The translations under genes and the position numbers were made by a program. A DNA stretch of 64,000 nucleotides, taken from positions 620,001 to 684,000 of the forward strand of contig CBDIDG010000005.1 in NCBI GenBank assembly GCA_965277615.1, in the 5' to 3' direction. The stretch comes from Bog-532 sp965277615. GTDB taxonomy: Bacteria; Actinomycetota; Actinomycetes; Streptosporangiales; Streptosporangiaceae. Positions 33,748-43,078 of this stretch are shown piece by piece. Position 1 is the stretch's first letter. Every line of letters begins with the position of its first letter. The notes under the pieces are model-generated. The model did no database searches. It was given only the letters and a program-made list of their open reading frames with translations, and was not told the DNA's origin.

Positions 33748-34985
33748 TCCAGCTGGCTCAGCCGGGTGGCCTGGGCGTTCAGGTAACGCTGGTGGGGCAG
33801 GCTGCCCGCGCGGCTGGCCGCCTCCAGGTAGCTGTCGCGGGCCGACGCGTGGTCCCCGGCCATCTCCAGCAGGTGGGCCCGGACGGCGTGGAACCGGTGC
33901 CCGGCCACGATCCGCTGGTCGCCTTCGAGGCCCGCGAGCAGGTCCAGCCCGGCCCGGGGGCCGCGGGTCATGGCCACCGCGACGGCGTGGTTCAGGGCCG
34001 TCACCGGACTGTCGGAGACCTGCAGCAGCAGCTCATAGAGGGCGACGATCTGCGGCCAGTCCGTGCCCGCCGCGGACGCTGCTTCGTCATGGATCGCCGC
34101 GATCGCCGCCTGCAGCTGGTAGGGCCCGGGCGGCCCCTGGCGCAGCGCGCCGGTGACCAGCGCCACCCCCTCGTCGATCAGTGCGGCGTCCCAGCGGCTG
34201 CGGTCCTGGTCGGCCATGGGAATCGGCTCCCCGGCCGGACCGGTGCGGGCCGGGCGACGGGCGTCGGTCAGCAACATCAGGGCCAGCAGCCCGGTCGCCT
34301 CGCGGTCATCGGGCAGCAGCGCGTGCAGGATCCGGGCCAGCCGGATCGCCTCGGCTGACAGGTCCGGGCGGATCAACCCGGATCCGGAAGTGGCGGCGTA
34401 GCCCTCGGTGAAGATCAGGTACAGCGCGTGCCGGACGGTAGCCAGCCCGCGGGCTCGCTCCGGGCCGGCGGGCAGGGCGAAGGGGGCTCCGCTGTCCCTG
34501 ACCGTCTGCTTGGCCCGGGTGATGCGCCGGGTCATGGTGGACTCCGGCACCAGGAAGGCCCGGGCGATCTCGACGGTGGACAAGCCGCCCACCGCCCGCA
34601 GGGTGAGGGCGATCTGTGACGCCGGGGACAGTGCGGGGTGACAGCACAAGACCAGCAGAATCAGCGTGTCATCGGCCGCGGCGACCAGGGCGTCAGCGTC
34701 CGGATACTGCCACTGGCCGGGTGGGATCTGGCGGGCGGCGGTTTCCTCCCGGCGCCGCCGGGCCTGTTCGGCCCGGAGCAGATCGGTCAGCCGCCGGGAG
34801 GCGACCGTGATCAGCCAGCCGCGTGGGCTGGCGGGGATTCCCTCGGCGGGCCACTGGGTGGCCGCGGCCAGCAGGGCCTCCTGGACCGCGTCTTCGGCGG
34901 TGTCGAAGTGCCCGAAGCGCCGCACCAGCGCGCCGAGGACCTGCGGGGCCAGCTGGCGCAGCAGGTCCTCGGGCACGGGCGGCAT
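33732..34985 (-). CDS. ECF42-type sigma factor with C-terminal TPR-like extension
   Basis: A 417-residue protein. Region 2 is FGHFDTAEDAVQEALLAAATQWP with SPRGWLITVASRRLTDLLR; region 4 is GLSTVEIARAFLVPESTMTRRITRAK. The long helical extension (RATGLLALMLLTDARRPART ... ALNHAVAVAMTRGP) is characteristic of the ECF42 group. These factors are typically encoded next to a DGPF/YCII-like protein and control it, as here (34995-35408). ATG 34985. Confidence 0.92.
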   Translation of the reverse strand: MPPVPEDLLRQLAPQVLGALVRRFGHFDTAEDAVQEALLAAATQWPAEGIPASPRGWLITVASRRLTDLLRAEQARRRREETAARQIPPGQWQYPDADALVAAADDTLILLVLCCHPALSPASQIALTLRAVGGLSTVEIARAFLVPESTMTRRITRAKQTVRDSGAPFALPAGPERARGLATVRHALYLIFTEGYAATSGSGLIRPDLSAEAIRLARILHALLPDDREATGLLALMLLTDARRPARTGPAGEPIPMADQDRSRWDAALIDEGVALVTGALRQGPPGPYQLQAAIAAIHDEAASAAGTDWPQIVALYELLLQVSDSPVTALNHAVAVAMTRGPRAGLDLLAGLEGDQRIVAGHRFHAVRAHLLEMAGDHASARDSYLEAASRAGSLPHQRYLNAQATRLSQLDYWAE

Positions 34986-34994
34986 GGGTCAGCC

Positions 34995-35408
34995 CTACAG
35001 CTCGTCCCGCGACTCGGCCAGCGGCCGCACATCCGCGAACGCGCGGGAGCGGAGGTGCTCCGGTCCAGGAGCATCGGTGAGCCGGGAGGCGATCTGGGTC
35101 GCCCGGTCGAAACTGTCACATTCGACGATCCAGTAGCCGGCCAGCACCTCCTCGGCTTCTGCGTACGGCCTGTCGGTCACCACCGGGACGCCTTCCTGGA
35201 GCCGAATTCTCCGGGCATGGGCCGGGGCGCTCAGGCCCCGCGTGTCCACCAGTTCCCCGGATTCGGCCAGGTCCCGGTTGAAGGACTCCATGAACGCGCC
35301 CAGCGCCGCGAAGTCGTCCGGCGTCCAGCCGGGCCCGCTATTGCTGGGCCGGCCCGTCATCGCGTCGTAGTCCTGCTGGGACGCATTAATCAAAATCATG
35401 TACTTCAT
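34995..35408 (-). CDS. YCII-related DGPF-domain protein
   Basis: A 137-residue protein starting MKYMILINASQQDYDAM, with AGYWIVECDSFDRATQIASR in the second half: the YCII/DGPF fold. AGGAGAGC directly precedes ATG 35408. It lies 9 nt upstream of the ECF42-like gene, the standard pairing. Role: target and perhaps partner of the sigma factor; enzymatic function unknown. Confidence 0.9.
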   Translation of the reverse strand: MKYMILINASQQDYDAMTGRPSNSGPGWTPDDFAALGAFMESFNRDLAESGELVDTRGLSAPAHARRIRLQEGVPVVTDRPYAEAEEVLAGYWIVECDSFDRATQIASRLTDAPGPEHLRSRAFADVRPLAESRDEL

Positions 35409-35651
35409 TGCTCTCCTTCGGCTGAGCACCCGTGCGGTGCTTCCACCGAGACGTCGGCGCCACGGACCTGGACCGGACACTCATCCTGGCACGCGAGCAG
35501 ATCCGCGCGGAGATGGTGGCACCTGGCCGCGGTCACCCTGGGCGAGGTAATCCGGGTGACGCCCGGCGGGTATAGCCGGGTATAGCGGAGCCGCCTCCAG
35601 ATAGCCGGTGGCCTTGGTTAGGCTGGGACCAATCGGCTGAAGGGAGAAAGC
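35409..35651. promoter_or_regulatory. Divergent promoter region, DGPF gene / molybdenum hydroxylase A
   Basis: 243 bases with no gene. Contains a short direct repeat GGGTATAGC (about 35568-35587). The large-subunit GTG at 35652 is preceded by GAAGGGAG. No clear operator palindrome was seen. Confidence 0.4.
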
Positions 35652-37943
35652 GTGAGCATTCTCGGGACCCGCGTGGTGCGGATAGAGGACCCGGCTTTTC
35701 TGACCCGGGGCGCGGTCTACACCGAGGACGTGCAGGACGAACGGCTGGATGGCGCCTGTTACGTGTTCTTCGTCCGGTCCCCCATCGCGCACGCTCGCGT
35801 CAACTCGGTCGACCTGAGCGCGGTCCGGGACGCTCCCGGCGTGATCGCCGCCTACGCGGCCGCCGACCTGCTGGATGACGTGCCGGACCTGAAACCGATG
35901 ATGTCGATCATCAACCAGGACATGACCCAGCCGCTGCTGGCCCGGGACGTGGTGCGGTTCGCGGGCGAGCCGGTCGCGGTCATCGTCACCGAGCAGCCCT
36001 ACCAGGGTGAAGACGCGGCCGAACTGGCCGACGTAGACTACGACCCGCTGCCGGTCGCGGTGGACATGTCGGACGCACTGGCCGACGATGCCGAACGGCT
36101 GTTCCCCACGGTCGGCACCAACGTGGCCGCCACCTTCGGTGACGCGGCCAAGTTCGACCCCGGCTTGTTCGACGGGTGTGAGGCGGTGGTCTCACGGACG
36201 ATCGAAAACCAGCGCGTCGCCCCCGCCCCGATGGAGGGCCGCGCCGGCGCGGCAGCCTGGGGTGAGGACGGGCGGGTGACCGCGTGGATCCCCAACCAGG
36301 GAGCGCAGGGCACCCGGGCCAGCCTGGCCTCGATGCTGGGCCTGGACCAGGCCGATGTACGGATCGTCACCCCGGCGGTGGGTGGCGGGTTCGGCGCGAA
36401 GTTCGGGGCCGATCCCGAGCACGGGCTGGTGTGCCTGGTGGCCAAGCAGCTGGGCCGGCCCGCCCGCTGGGTGGAAACCCGCAACGAGAACCTGGCCGGC
36501 ATGACCCACGGCCGGGCGCAGCGGCAGACGGTGACGATCGGCGGGTCCCGGGACGGGACCGTGCAGGCCTACCGGCTGGAGATCATCCAGGACTGCGGCG
36601 CCTACCCCAAGATCGGCACGATCCTGCCGTCGCTGACGATTTTGATGACACCGGGCCCGTACGACATCCCGCGGGCCGAGTCGGCCGCCGTCGCGGTGCT
36701 GACCAACACCGTCCCGATCGGCGCCTACCGCGGCGCCGGACGCCCGGAAGCCACGGCCGCGATCGAACGGGCCATGGACCTGTTCGCGGCCGAGATCGGG
36801 ATGGACCCGGCCGAGGTGCGGCGGAAGAACCTGCTGCCCCCGTTCACCGAACCGCACACGAGCGCGTTCGGCGCGGTCTACGACACCGGCGACTACGCGG
36901 CCGCCCTGGACAAGGTGCTGGACGCGGCTGACTACGCCGGCCTGCGCGACGAGCAGGCCAAGCGGCGCGCAGCCGGTGAAACCGCCCAGCTCGGCATAGG
37001 CGTGTCCTGCTACGTGGAGATCACCGGCGGCGGCTCAGAGGCGGGCGCCCCGAACGAGAACGGCACGGTCGAGGTGCACCCGGACGGCACCGCCACCATC
37101 TTGACCGGGACCTCCCCGCACGGGCAGGGCCACGAGACCGTCTGGGCCATGCTGGCCAGCGAAGAGCTGGGCATCCCCATCGACAAGATCACGGTCAAGT
37201 GGGGCGACACCGACCTGATCCCCGAAGGCGGCGGCACCGGTGGCTCGCGCAGCCTGCAGCAGGGCGGCGCCGCGGTCCGGCAGGCCTCGCTGGAGCTGAT
37301 CGAGGTGGCCAGGAAGCGCGCGGCGGACAAGCTCGAGGTGAGCGCGAACGACCTGGTCTTCGACGTGAGCCACAGCCAGTTCGCCGTGGCCGGTGACCCG
37401 GACGCCGCGGTGCCGCTGGCCGGCCTGGCCGAGACCGAGCGGCTGTTCGTCCGGTCGGTGTTCAGCGCGCCCGGGCCGACGTTCCCGTTCGGCGCGCACG
37501 TGGCCGTGGTCGAGGTGGACACCGGGACCGGCAAGGTGTCGTTGCGCCAGGTGATCACCGTCGACGACGCCGGTACGGTGGTCAACCCGCTGCTGGCCGA
37601 GGGCCAGCGGCACGGCGGCATCGCCCAGGGCGCGGCGCAGGCGTTCCTGGAGGAAGTCGTCTACGACGGCGACGGCAACCTGCTCACCGCGACGTTCGCC
37701 GACTACCCGTTCCTGTCCGCGACCGAGGTGCCCAGCTTCCAGCTGGCCGACATGGCCACCCCCACCCCCTACAACCCGCTGGGAGCCAAGGGCATCGGGG
37801 AGGCCGGCACGATCGGGTCCACCCCCGCGGTGCAGAGCGCGGTCGTGGACGCGGTCAGTCATCTCGGCGTCCGGCATATCGACATGCCCACCTCCCCGCA
37901 GCGGGTCTGGCGGGCGCTGCAGGCAGCAAAGGAGACCCGGTGA
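35652..37943 (+). CDS. Molybdenum hydroxylase A, large (Mo) subunit
   Basis: A 763-residue xanthine-oxidase-family molybdopterin subunit. It has VGGGFGAKFG, GAYRGAGRPEAT (form-II CoxL-like active-site loop), GHETVWAM, and the catalytic glutamate in GAKGIGEAGTIG. The loop AYRGAGR lacks the Cys of Mo-Cu CO dehydrogenase, so CO oxidation is unlikely; hydroxylation of an aldehyde or N-heterocycle is expected. Gene order is L-S-M. GTG start with GAAGGGAG; its stop overlaps the small-subunit GTG (GTGA). Confidence 0.92.
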   Translation: MSILGTRVVRIEDPAFLTRGAVYTEDVQDERLDGACYVFFVRSPIAHARVNSVDLSAVRDAPGVIAAYAAADLLDDVPDLKPMMSIINQDMTQPLLARDVVRFAGEPVAVIVTEQPYQGEDAAELADVDYDPLPVAVDMSDALADDAERLFPTVGTNVAATFGDAAKFDPGLFDGCEAVVSRTIENQRVAPAPMEGRAGAAAWGEDGRVTAWIPNQGAQGTRASLASMLGLDQADVRIVTPAVGGGFGAKFGADPEHGLVCLVAKQLGRPARWVETRNENLAGMTHGRAQRQTVTIGGSRDGTVQAYRLEIIQDCGAYPKIGTILPSLTILMTPGPYDIPRAESAAVAVLTNTVPIGAYRGAGRPEATAAIERAMDLFAAEIGMDPAEVRRKNLLPPFTEPHTSAFGAVYDTGDYAAALDKVLDAADYAGLRDEQAKRRAAGETAQLGIGVSCYVEITGGGSEAGAPNENGTVEVHPDGTATILTGTSPHGQGHETVWAMLASEELGIPIDKITVKWGDTDLIPEGGGTGGSRSLQQGGAAVRQASLELIEVARKRAADKLEVSANDLVFDVSHSQFAVAGDPDAAVPLAGLAETERLFVRSVFSAPGPTFPFGAHVAVVEVDTGTGKVSLRQVITVDDAGTVVNPLLAEGQRHGGIAQGAAQAFLEEVVYDGDGNLLTATFADYPFLSATEVPSFQLADMATPTPYNPLGAKGIGEAGTIGSTPAVQSAVVDAVSHLGVRHIDMPTSPQRVWRALQAAKETR

Positions 37944-38422
37944 AGGTTCAGCTCACGGTCAACGGCGAGGAACGGTCCGACGACGTCGAGCCCCGGCTGC
38001 TGCTGGTGCACTACTTGCGGGACGTGCTCGGCCTGCGGGCGGCCAACGTCGGCTGCGACACGACCTCGTGCGGGGCCTGCACGGTGCTGCTGAACGGCCA
38101 GTCGGTCAAGTCCTGCACGGTGCTCACCGCGCAGGCGGCCGGGCAGGACGTGATCACGGCCGAGGGCCTGGCCCGGGACGGCGAGCTGCACCCGGTGCAG
38201 GCGGCGTTTCGCCAGGAGCACGGCCTGCAGTGCGGGTTCTGCACCCCGGGCATGGTCATGGCGGCCACCGGCCTGCTGGCCGAGAACCCGCATCCGACCG
38301 AGACCGAGGTGCGGGAGGGGCTGGAAGGCAACTTCTGCCGCTGCACCGGCTATCACAACATCGTCCGGGCCGTGCTGGCCGCCGCGGACATGCTGGATTC
38401 TTCGGCGGAGGTGGCAAAGTGA
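37940..38422 (+). CDS. Molybdenum hydroxylase A, small [2Fe-2S] subunit
   Basis: 160 residues with two iron-sulfur domains. The plant-ferredoxin-type cluster is VGCDTTSCGACTVLLNG with Cys in SVKSC; the helical domain has CGFCTPGM and NFCRCTGYHNIV. It carries electrons from the Mo centre to FAD. AAAGGAG lies before the GTG at 37940. It overlaps the preceding and the following gene by 4 nt each. Confidence 0.95.
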   Translation: MKVQLTVNGEERSDDVEPRLLLVHYLRDVLGLRAANVGCDTTSCGACTVLLNGQSVKSCTVLTAQAAGQDVITAEGLARDGELHPVQAAFRQEHGLQCGFCTPGMVMAATGLLAENPHPTETEVREGLEGNFCRCTGYHNIVRAVLAAADMLDSSAEVAK

Positions 38423-39231
38423 TCCCGGCGCCGTTCGAGTACGAGCTGGCCACCTCGGCCGGTCACGCGCTGGACCTGCTGGCTGAGCACGGTGACGAGG
38501 CCAAGCTGCTGGCCGGGGGCCACTCGCTGCTGCCGATGATGAAGCTGCGGCTGGCCGTGCCCTCGGTCCTGATCGACATCGGCCAGCTGACCGAGCTGGC
38601 CAGTATCGCCATCGACGGCGACGACCTGGTCATCGGGGCCACCACCCGGCACGCCGACGTGGCCGGCTCCGAGCTGGTCCGTGCCCAGGCCCCGCTGCTG
38701 GCCTGGTCCGCGGGGCAGGTCGGCGACCCGCAGATCCGCCACCGGGGGACGATCGGCGGCTCCCTGGCGCACGCCGACCCGGCCGCCGATCTGCCCTTGG
38801 CCCTGACCGCGCTGGGCGGCTCGATGGAGCTGACGGGACCGGCCGGGAATCGCACCGTGTCAGTGGACGACTTTTTCGTGGGGTACTTCGAGACCGCGAT
38901 GGAGCCGGACGAGATGCTCACCGCGGTCCGGATCCCCCGGCGCCCGGACGAACCCTGGGGCTACCAGAAGTTCACCCGCCGGGCCAACGACTGGGCCATC
39001 GTCGGCGTCGCGGCCGTGGCCGGACGGGTCGCGCTGGCCAACATGGGCAGCACCCCGTTGCGGGCCTCGGCGGTGGAAGAGGCGCTGGCATCCGGGGCGG
39101 CCGTGGCTGAGGCCGCCGGGCTAGCCGCGGAAGGCACCGAGCCGGGCGAGGACATCCACGCCGATCAGGAGTACCGGCAGCACCTGGCCCGCGTGCTCAC
39201 CGAGCGGGCCCTGCAGCACCAGACCGGCTGA
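38419..39231 (+). CDS. Molybdenum hydroxylase A, medium (FAD) subunit
   Basis: About 270 residues. FAD-binding KLLAGGHSLLPMMKLRL and HRGTIGGSLAHADPAADLP are the two classic motifs of CoxM/XdhB-type flavoproteins. The C-terminal CO_deh_flav_C part contains WAIVGVAAV. GTG 38419 overlaps the small-subunit stop. Transfers electrons to an external acceptor not identified here. Only 41 nt separate it from hydroxylase B, so A and B may share one transcript. Confidence 0.93.
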   Translation: MIPAPFEYELATSAGHALDLLAEHGDEAKLLAGGHSLLPMMKLRLAVPSVLIDIGQLTELASIAIDGDDLVIGATTRHADVAGSELVRAQAPLLAWSAGQVGDPQIRHRGTIGGSLAHADPAADLPLALTALGGSMELTGPAGNRTVSVDDFFVGYFETAMEPDEMLTAVRIPRRPDEPWGYQKFTRRANDWAIVGVAAVAGRVALANMGSTPLRASAVEEALASGAAVAEAAGLAAEGTEPGEDIHADQEYRQHLARVLTERALQHQTG

Positions 39232-39272
39232 TGGTCGGCCGCGAAACCTACCTGCTTCTGAGATGAGGTCCC

Positions 39273-39797
39273 GTGGCGATCAACATCAACGGTGCGGCTG
39301 AACAGCCACCGGACGACCCGCGCGTCTCGCTCCTCGACTATCTCCGCGAGCACCTCGGGCTGCACGGCACCAAGAAAGGCTGCGACCAGGGCGCGTGCGG
39401 TGCCTGCACAGTGCTGGCCGACGGCGAACGGATCTTGTCGTGTCTCGCCCTGGCGGTCCAGTACGACGGGCGTTCGATCACCACTATCGAAGGGCTTGGG
39501 GCCGACGGTGCGCTGCACCCGCTGCAGCGGGCGTTCATCGAGGACGACGGATTCCAGTGCGGCTACTGCACGCCGGGGCAGATCTGCTCCGCGGTCGGCA
39601 TGGCCGGGGAGATCGAGCGTGGCGTGCCGAGCCACGTCACCGCCGACCTGTCGGCCGAGACGATCGAGCTCAGCCACGATGAGCTGCGCGAGCGGATGAG
39701 CGGCAACCTGTGCCGCTGCGGTGCGCACAACGGCATCATCGCCGCGATCAGCCAGACCTACGCCCCGCAGGCCTCCGCCACTGGGGCGGCGCAATGA
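39273..39797 (+). CDS. Molybdenum hydroxylase B, small [2Fe-2S] subunit (PaoA-like)
   Basis: 174 residues: KKGCDQGACGACTVLADG with ILSC, then CGYCTPGQ and NLCRCGAHNGII. The long insert before the last cluster (GEIERGVPSHVTADLSAETIEL) and the sequence style match YagT/PaoA of the E. coli aldehyde oxidoreductase. Unlike YagT there is no Tat signal, so the complex is probably cytoplasmic. GTG 39273. Confidence 0.92.
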   Translation: MAININGAAEQPPDDPRVSLLDYLREHLGLHGTKKGCDQGACGACTVLADGERILSCLALAVQYDGRSITTIEGLGADGALHPLQRAFIEDDGFQCGYCTPGQICSAVGMAGEIERGVPSHVTADLSAETIELSHDELRERMSGNLCRCGAHNGIIAAISQTYAPQASATGAAQ

Positions 39798-40780
39798 TCC
39801 CGGTCACCTATGCCCGTGCCACCGACACCGCGGACGCCCTGACCCGGGGCGCGGCCGACGGCGCCCGGTACCTCGGGGGTGGCACCAACCTGGTCGACCT
39901 GATGCGCGAGACGATCGAGCAACCCACCGCGTTGGTCGATGTCACCGGCCTGCCGGACACCATCACCCAAGCCGCAGACGGGGGCCTGCTGATCGGCGCG
40001 GCCACCCGCAACACCGCAGTCGCCGAGCACTGGGCGGTGCGGACGCGGTATCCCGTGCTGGCCCGCGCGATCGTGGCTGGCGCCTCGGCCCAGATCCGCA
40101 ACATGGCCACGGTCGGCGGCAACCTGCTTCAGCGCACCCGGTGCCCTTACTTCTACGACCACGACGGATCCCGCTGCAACAAACGGGATCCCGGCCAGGG
40201 CTGCGATGCGGTCGGCGGCTTCGATCGCTCGCTGGCCATCTTGGGCACCTCGCCCTCCTGCGTGGCCACCCATCCATCGGACATGTGTGTCGCGCTGGCG
40301 GCGCTCGGCGCTGTCGTCCACCTGGCCAGCGCGGACGGTGAGCGCACTGTGCCACTCACTGACCTGCACCGGCTGCCCGGGGATCATCCCGAGATCGAGA
40401 CGGTGCTGCAGCCCGGTGAGCTGATCACCGCGGTCGAGGTGCCGCCATTGGGGTTCGCCGCACACTCGGCCTACCGCAAGGTGCGTGACCGGGCCAGCTA
40501 CGCCTTCGCGCTGGTCTCGGTGGCGGCGGCACTGGACCTGGACGGCGACATCGTCCGGGACGTACGACTCGGGCTCGGCGGCGTCGCGACCAAACCGTGG
40601 CGCGCGTGGCGAGCCGAAGACGTGCTCCGGGGCCAGCCGGCCACGCCGGACAGCTTCCGCGCCGCGGCGGAGGCCGAACTGGCCGCCGCCCGGCCGCTAC
40701 GGGGCAACCGGTTCAAGGTTGAGCTGGCCACACGGACCATGGTCGCCGTCCTCGGTGAGCTGACGGGAGACCAGGCATGA
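39794..40780 (+). CDS. Molybdenum hydroxylase B, FAD subunit with extra Fe-S insert (PaoB-like)
   Basis: 328 residues. FAD motifs: YLGGGTNLVDLM and MATVGGNLLQRTRCPYF. Between them and HPSDMCVALAALG lies an insert with four Cys (RCPYFYDH, RCNKRDPGQGC, PSC) that binds an additional [4Fe-4S] cluster in PaoB/YagS and 4-hydroxybenzoyl-CoA-reductase-like proteins. This marks system B as PaoABC-type. ATG 39794 overlaps the previous stop (ATGA). Confidence 0.92.
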   Translation: MIPVTYARATDTADALTRGAADGARYLGGGTNLVDLMRETIEQPTALVDVTGLPDTITQAADGGLLIGAATRNTAVAEHWAVRTRYPVLARAIVAGASAQIRNMATVGGNLLQRTRCPYFYDHDGSRCNKRDPGQGCDAVGGFDRSLAILGTSPSCVATHPSDMCVALAALGAVVHLASADGERTVPLTDLHRLPGDHPEIETVLQPGELITAVEVPPLGFAAHSAYRKVRDRASYAFALVSVAAALDLDGDIVRDVRLGLGGVATKPWRAWRAEDVLRGQPATPDSFRAAAEAELAAARPLRGNRFKVELATRTMVAVLGELTGDQA

Positions 40781-43065
40781 CCGTGGAACGGGAAGCCGTC
40801 GGCGTCGGGCCGGAGAGCTGGGGACCGGGCAGCTCGCCCGATCCGCTGTCCGGCCGCAAGAACGGGCTGATCGGCGCCCAGGTGTCGCGTCTGGATGGGC
40901 CGCTTAAGGTCCGGGGCGCCGCCCGGTTCGCGGCCGAGGTGCCGATGGACGGCATGGTTTACGCTTCGCTGGCTTTCAGCACGATTCCCAAGGGCCGCAT
41001 CGCGACGCTGGACACGAGCGGGGCGCAGGACGCCCCGGGTGTCGTGCTGGTGATGACGCACGAGAACGCGCCGCGCATGAACCCGGCACCGGCGGCACTG
41101 ACGGCGCCCATGGCAACGGCCGGCGACGACTTGCCCGTGATGCAGGATGACCAGATCCACTGGAACGGGCAGCCGATCGCCGTGGTGCTCGCGGATACCC
41201 ACGAGCAGGCCGACCACGCGGCATCGCTGATCCGGGTGACCTACGCGCCCGAGCAGGCCGTCACTTCCTTCCAGGAGGCGACCGGACGCGGACTGCAGCC
41301 CGGCAGCTTCGCCGGGGAGCCGCTCAGCGCCCAGAACGGAGACGCCGAGGCGGCCCTGGCCACCGCGCCGTACCAGGTCGACCTCACCTACCGGACCCCG
41401 CGGCACAACCACAACGCGATCGAGCCGCACGCGGTCACGCTGGCCTGGGACGGCGAGGATCTGTACCTCCACGACAGCCCTAAGGGCGTGCAGCAAACGG
41501 CCTGGTCGCTGGGGCAGGTCTTCGGGATACCGGCGGATCAGGTGCACGTCTCTTCGCCGTTCGTGGGAGGCGGGTTCGGCGGCAAATCGCTGTGGCAGCA
41601 CCAGATCCTCGCCGCCGCGGCAGCCAAGATCGCCGGGCGACCGGTCCGGTTGGCACTGTCCCGCGAGGGCGTCTACCGGCTGGTCGGGGGGCGGAGCCCG
41701 ACCGAGCAGCGGCTGGCGATCGGTGCCCGGGCCGACGGGCGCTTCGACGCGCTGATCCACACCGGCGTGACGGTGAAGACCGCGCACAACTTTCTGCCCG
41801 AGCCGTTCATCTTGCCCACCATGAGCCTGTACGGGGCGGCCAACCTCACGCTCGGCGTGCAGGTGGCGGAGATGAACATGATGGCCAACGGCTTCATGCG
41901 GGCACCCGGGGAATCGGTCGGCAGCTTCGCCCTGGAGAGCGCGATCGACGAGCTCGCCGACCAGATTGGCATGGACCCGGTCGAGCTGCGCCTCCGGAAC
42001 GAGCCGGCCTCCGATCCCCTGTCGGGCCGGCCCTTCTCCGGCCGTCACCTGGCCGAGGCGTACCGGGCGGGAGCCGAGCGGTTCGGGTGGGACCAGCGGG
42101 ACCGCAAGCCCGCGACGCGCCGGGACGGTGAGTGGCTGATCGGCCTGGGCACCGCCGCCGCGACCTATCCCTACTTCCGCATGCCCGGTGGCGCCGCCCG
42201 GATCATCCTGACCCGGGGCGGTCACGCCCGGGTCGAGATCGGGGCCCAGGAAATGGGCATGGGCACCGCGACCGTGCAGACCCAGGTCACGGCCGAGCGA
42301 CTCGGCCTGCCGCTGGAGCAGGTAACCTTCGCCTACGGCGAGTCGTCGTATCCCGGGGCCGTCCTGGCCGGCGGATCGCAGCAGACCGCCTCGATCGGCA
42401 GCTCCGTGATCGCCGCTCAGCGTGAGCTCGTGGGCGAGTTGCTCAAGCTGGCCGGTGATGACTCGCCGCTGGCCGGGCTCGGCCGCGACGAAGTCGGCGC
42501 GGTGGACGGCGGCCTGGCCGGCCTGGACGAAGGGGCCGGCTGGGAGAGCTACGCCGAAATCCTCAGCCGCGCCGGACTCGACGAGGTGAGCGCCGAGGCC
42601 GCCGCGCCGCCGCCGGTGGAAACGGAGAACTGGTCGATGCACTCCTACGGCGCGGTGTTCTGCGAGGTGCGCGTCAACGCGGTCACCGGTGAGACGCGGG
42701 TCAGCCGGTTCCTCGGCTCATACGACTGCGGGCGCATCCTCAACGCCAAGACGGCAGCCAGCCAGTTCCGCGGCGGCATCATCATGGGCCTGGGCCTGGC
42801 GCTCATGGAGGAGACACTGTTCGACGAGCGCAACGGGCGCATCATGAACCCGAGCCTGTCCGACTACCACGTGCCCGTCCACCTGGACGTGCCGCAGATC
42901 GGCGTGATGTGGACCGACATCCCCGACCCGCACGCCCCCATGGGCGCCCGCGGCGTCGGGGAGATCGGCATCACCGGCGTCGGCGCCGCCGTGGCCAACG
43001 CGGTCTACAACGCCACCGGTACCCGCGTCCGCGATCTGCCCATCACCCTGGACAAGCTGCTGTAA
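40777..43065 (+). CDS. Molybdenum hydroxylase B, large (Mo) subunit (PaoC-like aldehyde oxidoreductase)
   Basis: 762 residues with FVGGGFGGKSLWQHQ, the active-site loop GFMRAPGESVGSFALESA as in YagR/PaoC, GAQEMGMGTATVQTQ, and catalytic glutamate in GARGVGEIGITG. PaoABC oxidises aromatic aldehydes; a comparable role is likely. Order S-M-L distinguishes it from systems A and C. ATG 40777 overlaps the FAD-subunit stop. Convergent with the CBS protein. Confidence 0.93.
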   Translation: MTVEREAVGVGPESWGPGSSPDPLSGRKNGLIGAQVSRLDGPLKVRGAARFAAEVPMDGMVYASLAFSTIPKGRIATLDTSGAQDAPGVVLVMTHENAPRMNPAPAALTAPMATAGDDLPVMQDDQIHWNGQPIAVVLADTHEQADHAASLIRVTYAPEQAVTSFQEATGRGLQPGSFAGEPLSAQNGDAEAALATAPYQVDLTYRTPRHNHNAIEPHAVTLAWDGEDLYLHDSPKGVQQTAWSLGQVFGIPADQVHVSSPFVGGGFGGKSLWQHQILAAAAAKIAGRPVRLALSREGVYRLVGGRSPTEQRLAIGARADGRFDALIHTGVTVKTAHNFLPEPFILPTMSLYGAANLTLGVQVAEMNMMANGFMRAPGESVGSFALESAIDELADQIGMDPVELRLRNEPASDPLSGRPFSGRHLAEAYRAGAERFGWDQRDRKPATRRDGEWLIGLGTAAATYPYFRMPGGAARIILTRGGHARVEIGAQEMGMGTATVQTQVTAERLGLPLEQVTFAYGESSYPGAVLAGGSQQTASIGSSVIAAQRELVGELLKLAGDDSPLAGLGRDEVGAVDGGLAGLDEGAGWESYAEILSRAGLDEVSAEAAAPPPVETENWSMHSYGAVFCEVRVNAVTGETRVSRFLGSYDCGRILNAKTAASQFRGGIIMGLGLALMEETLFDERNGRIMNPSLSDYHVPVHLDVPQIGVMWTDIPDPHAPMGARGVGEIGITGVGAAVANAVYNATGTRVRDLPITLDKLL

Positions 43066-43078
43066 GCGCAGACCCCAG

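Noticed and set aside
36192..36857. Other minus-strand frames within hydroxylase A
   Set aside because: No start signals, no recognisable domains, wholly contained in conserved coding sequence on the plus strand.
40498..42642. Very long open frames antisense to the molybdenum enzymes (for example 40498-42642, 43691-45952 and 48038-50470 on the minus strand)
   Set aside because: They have Arg/Gly/Val/His-rich, domain-free translations expected from high-GC third codon positions opposite strongly conserved genes.
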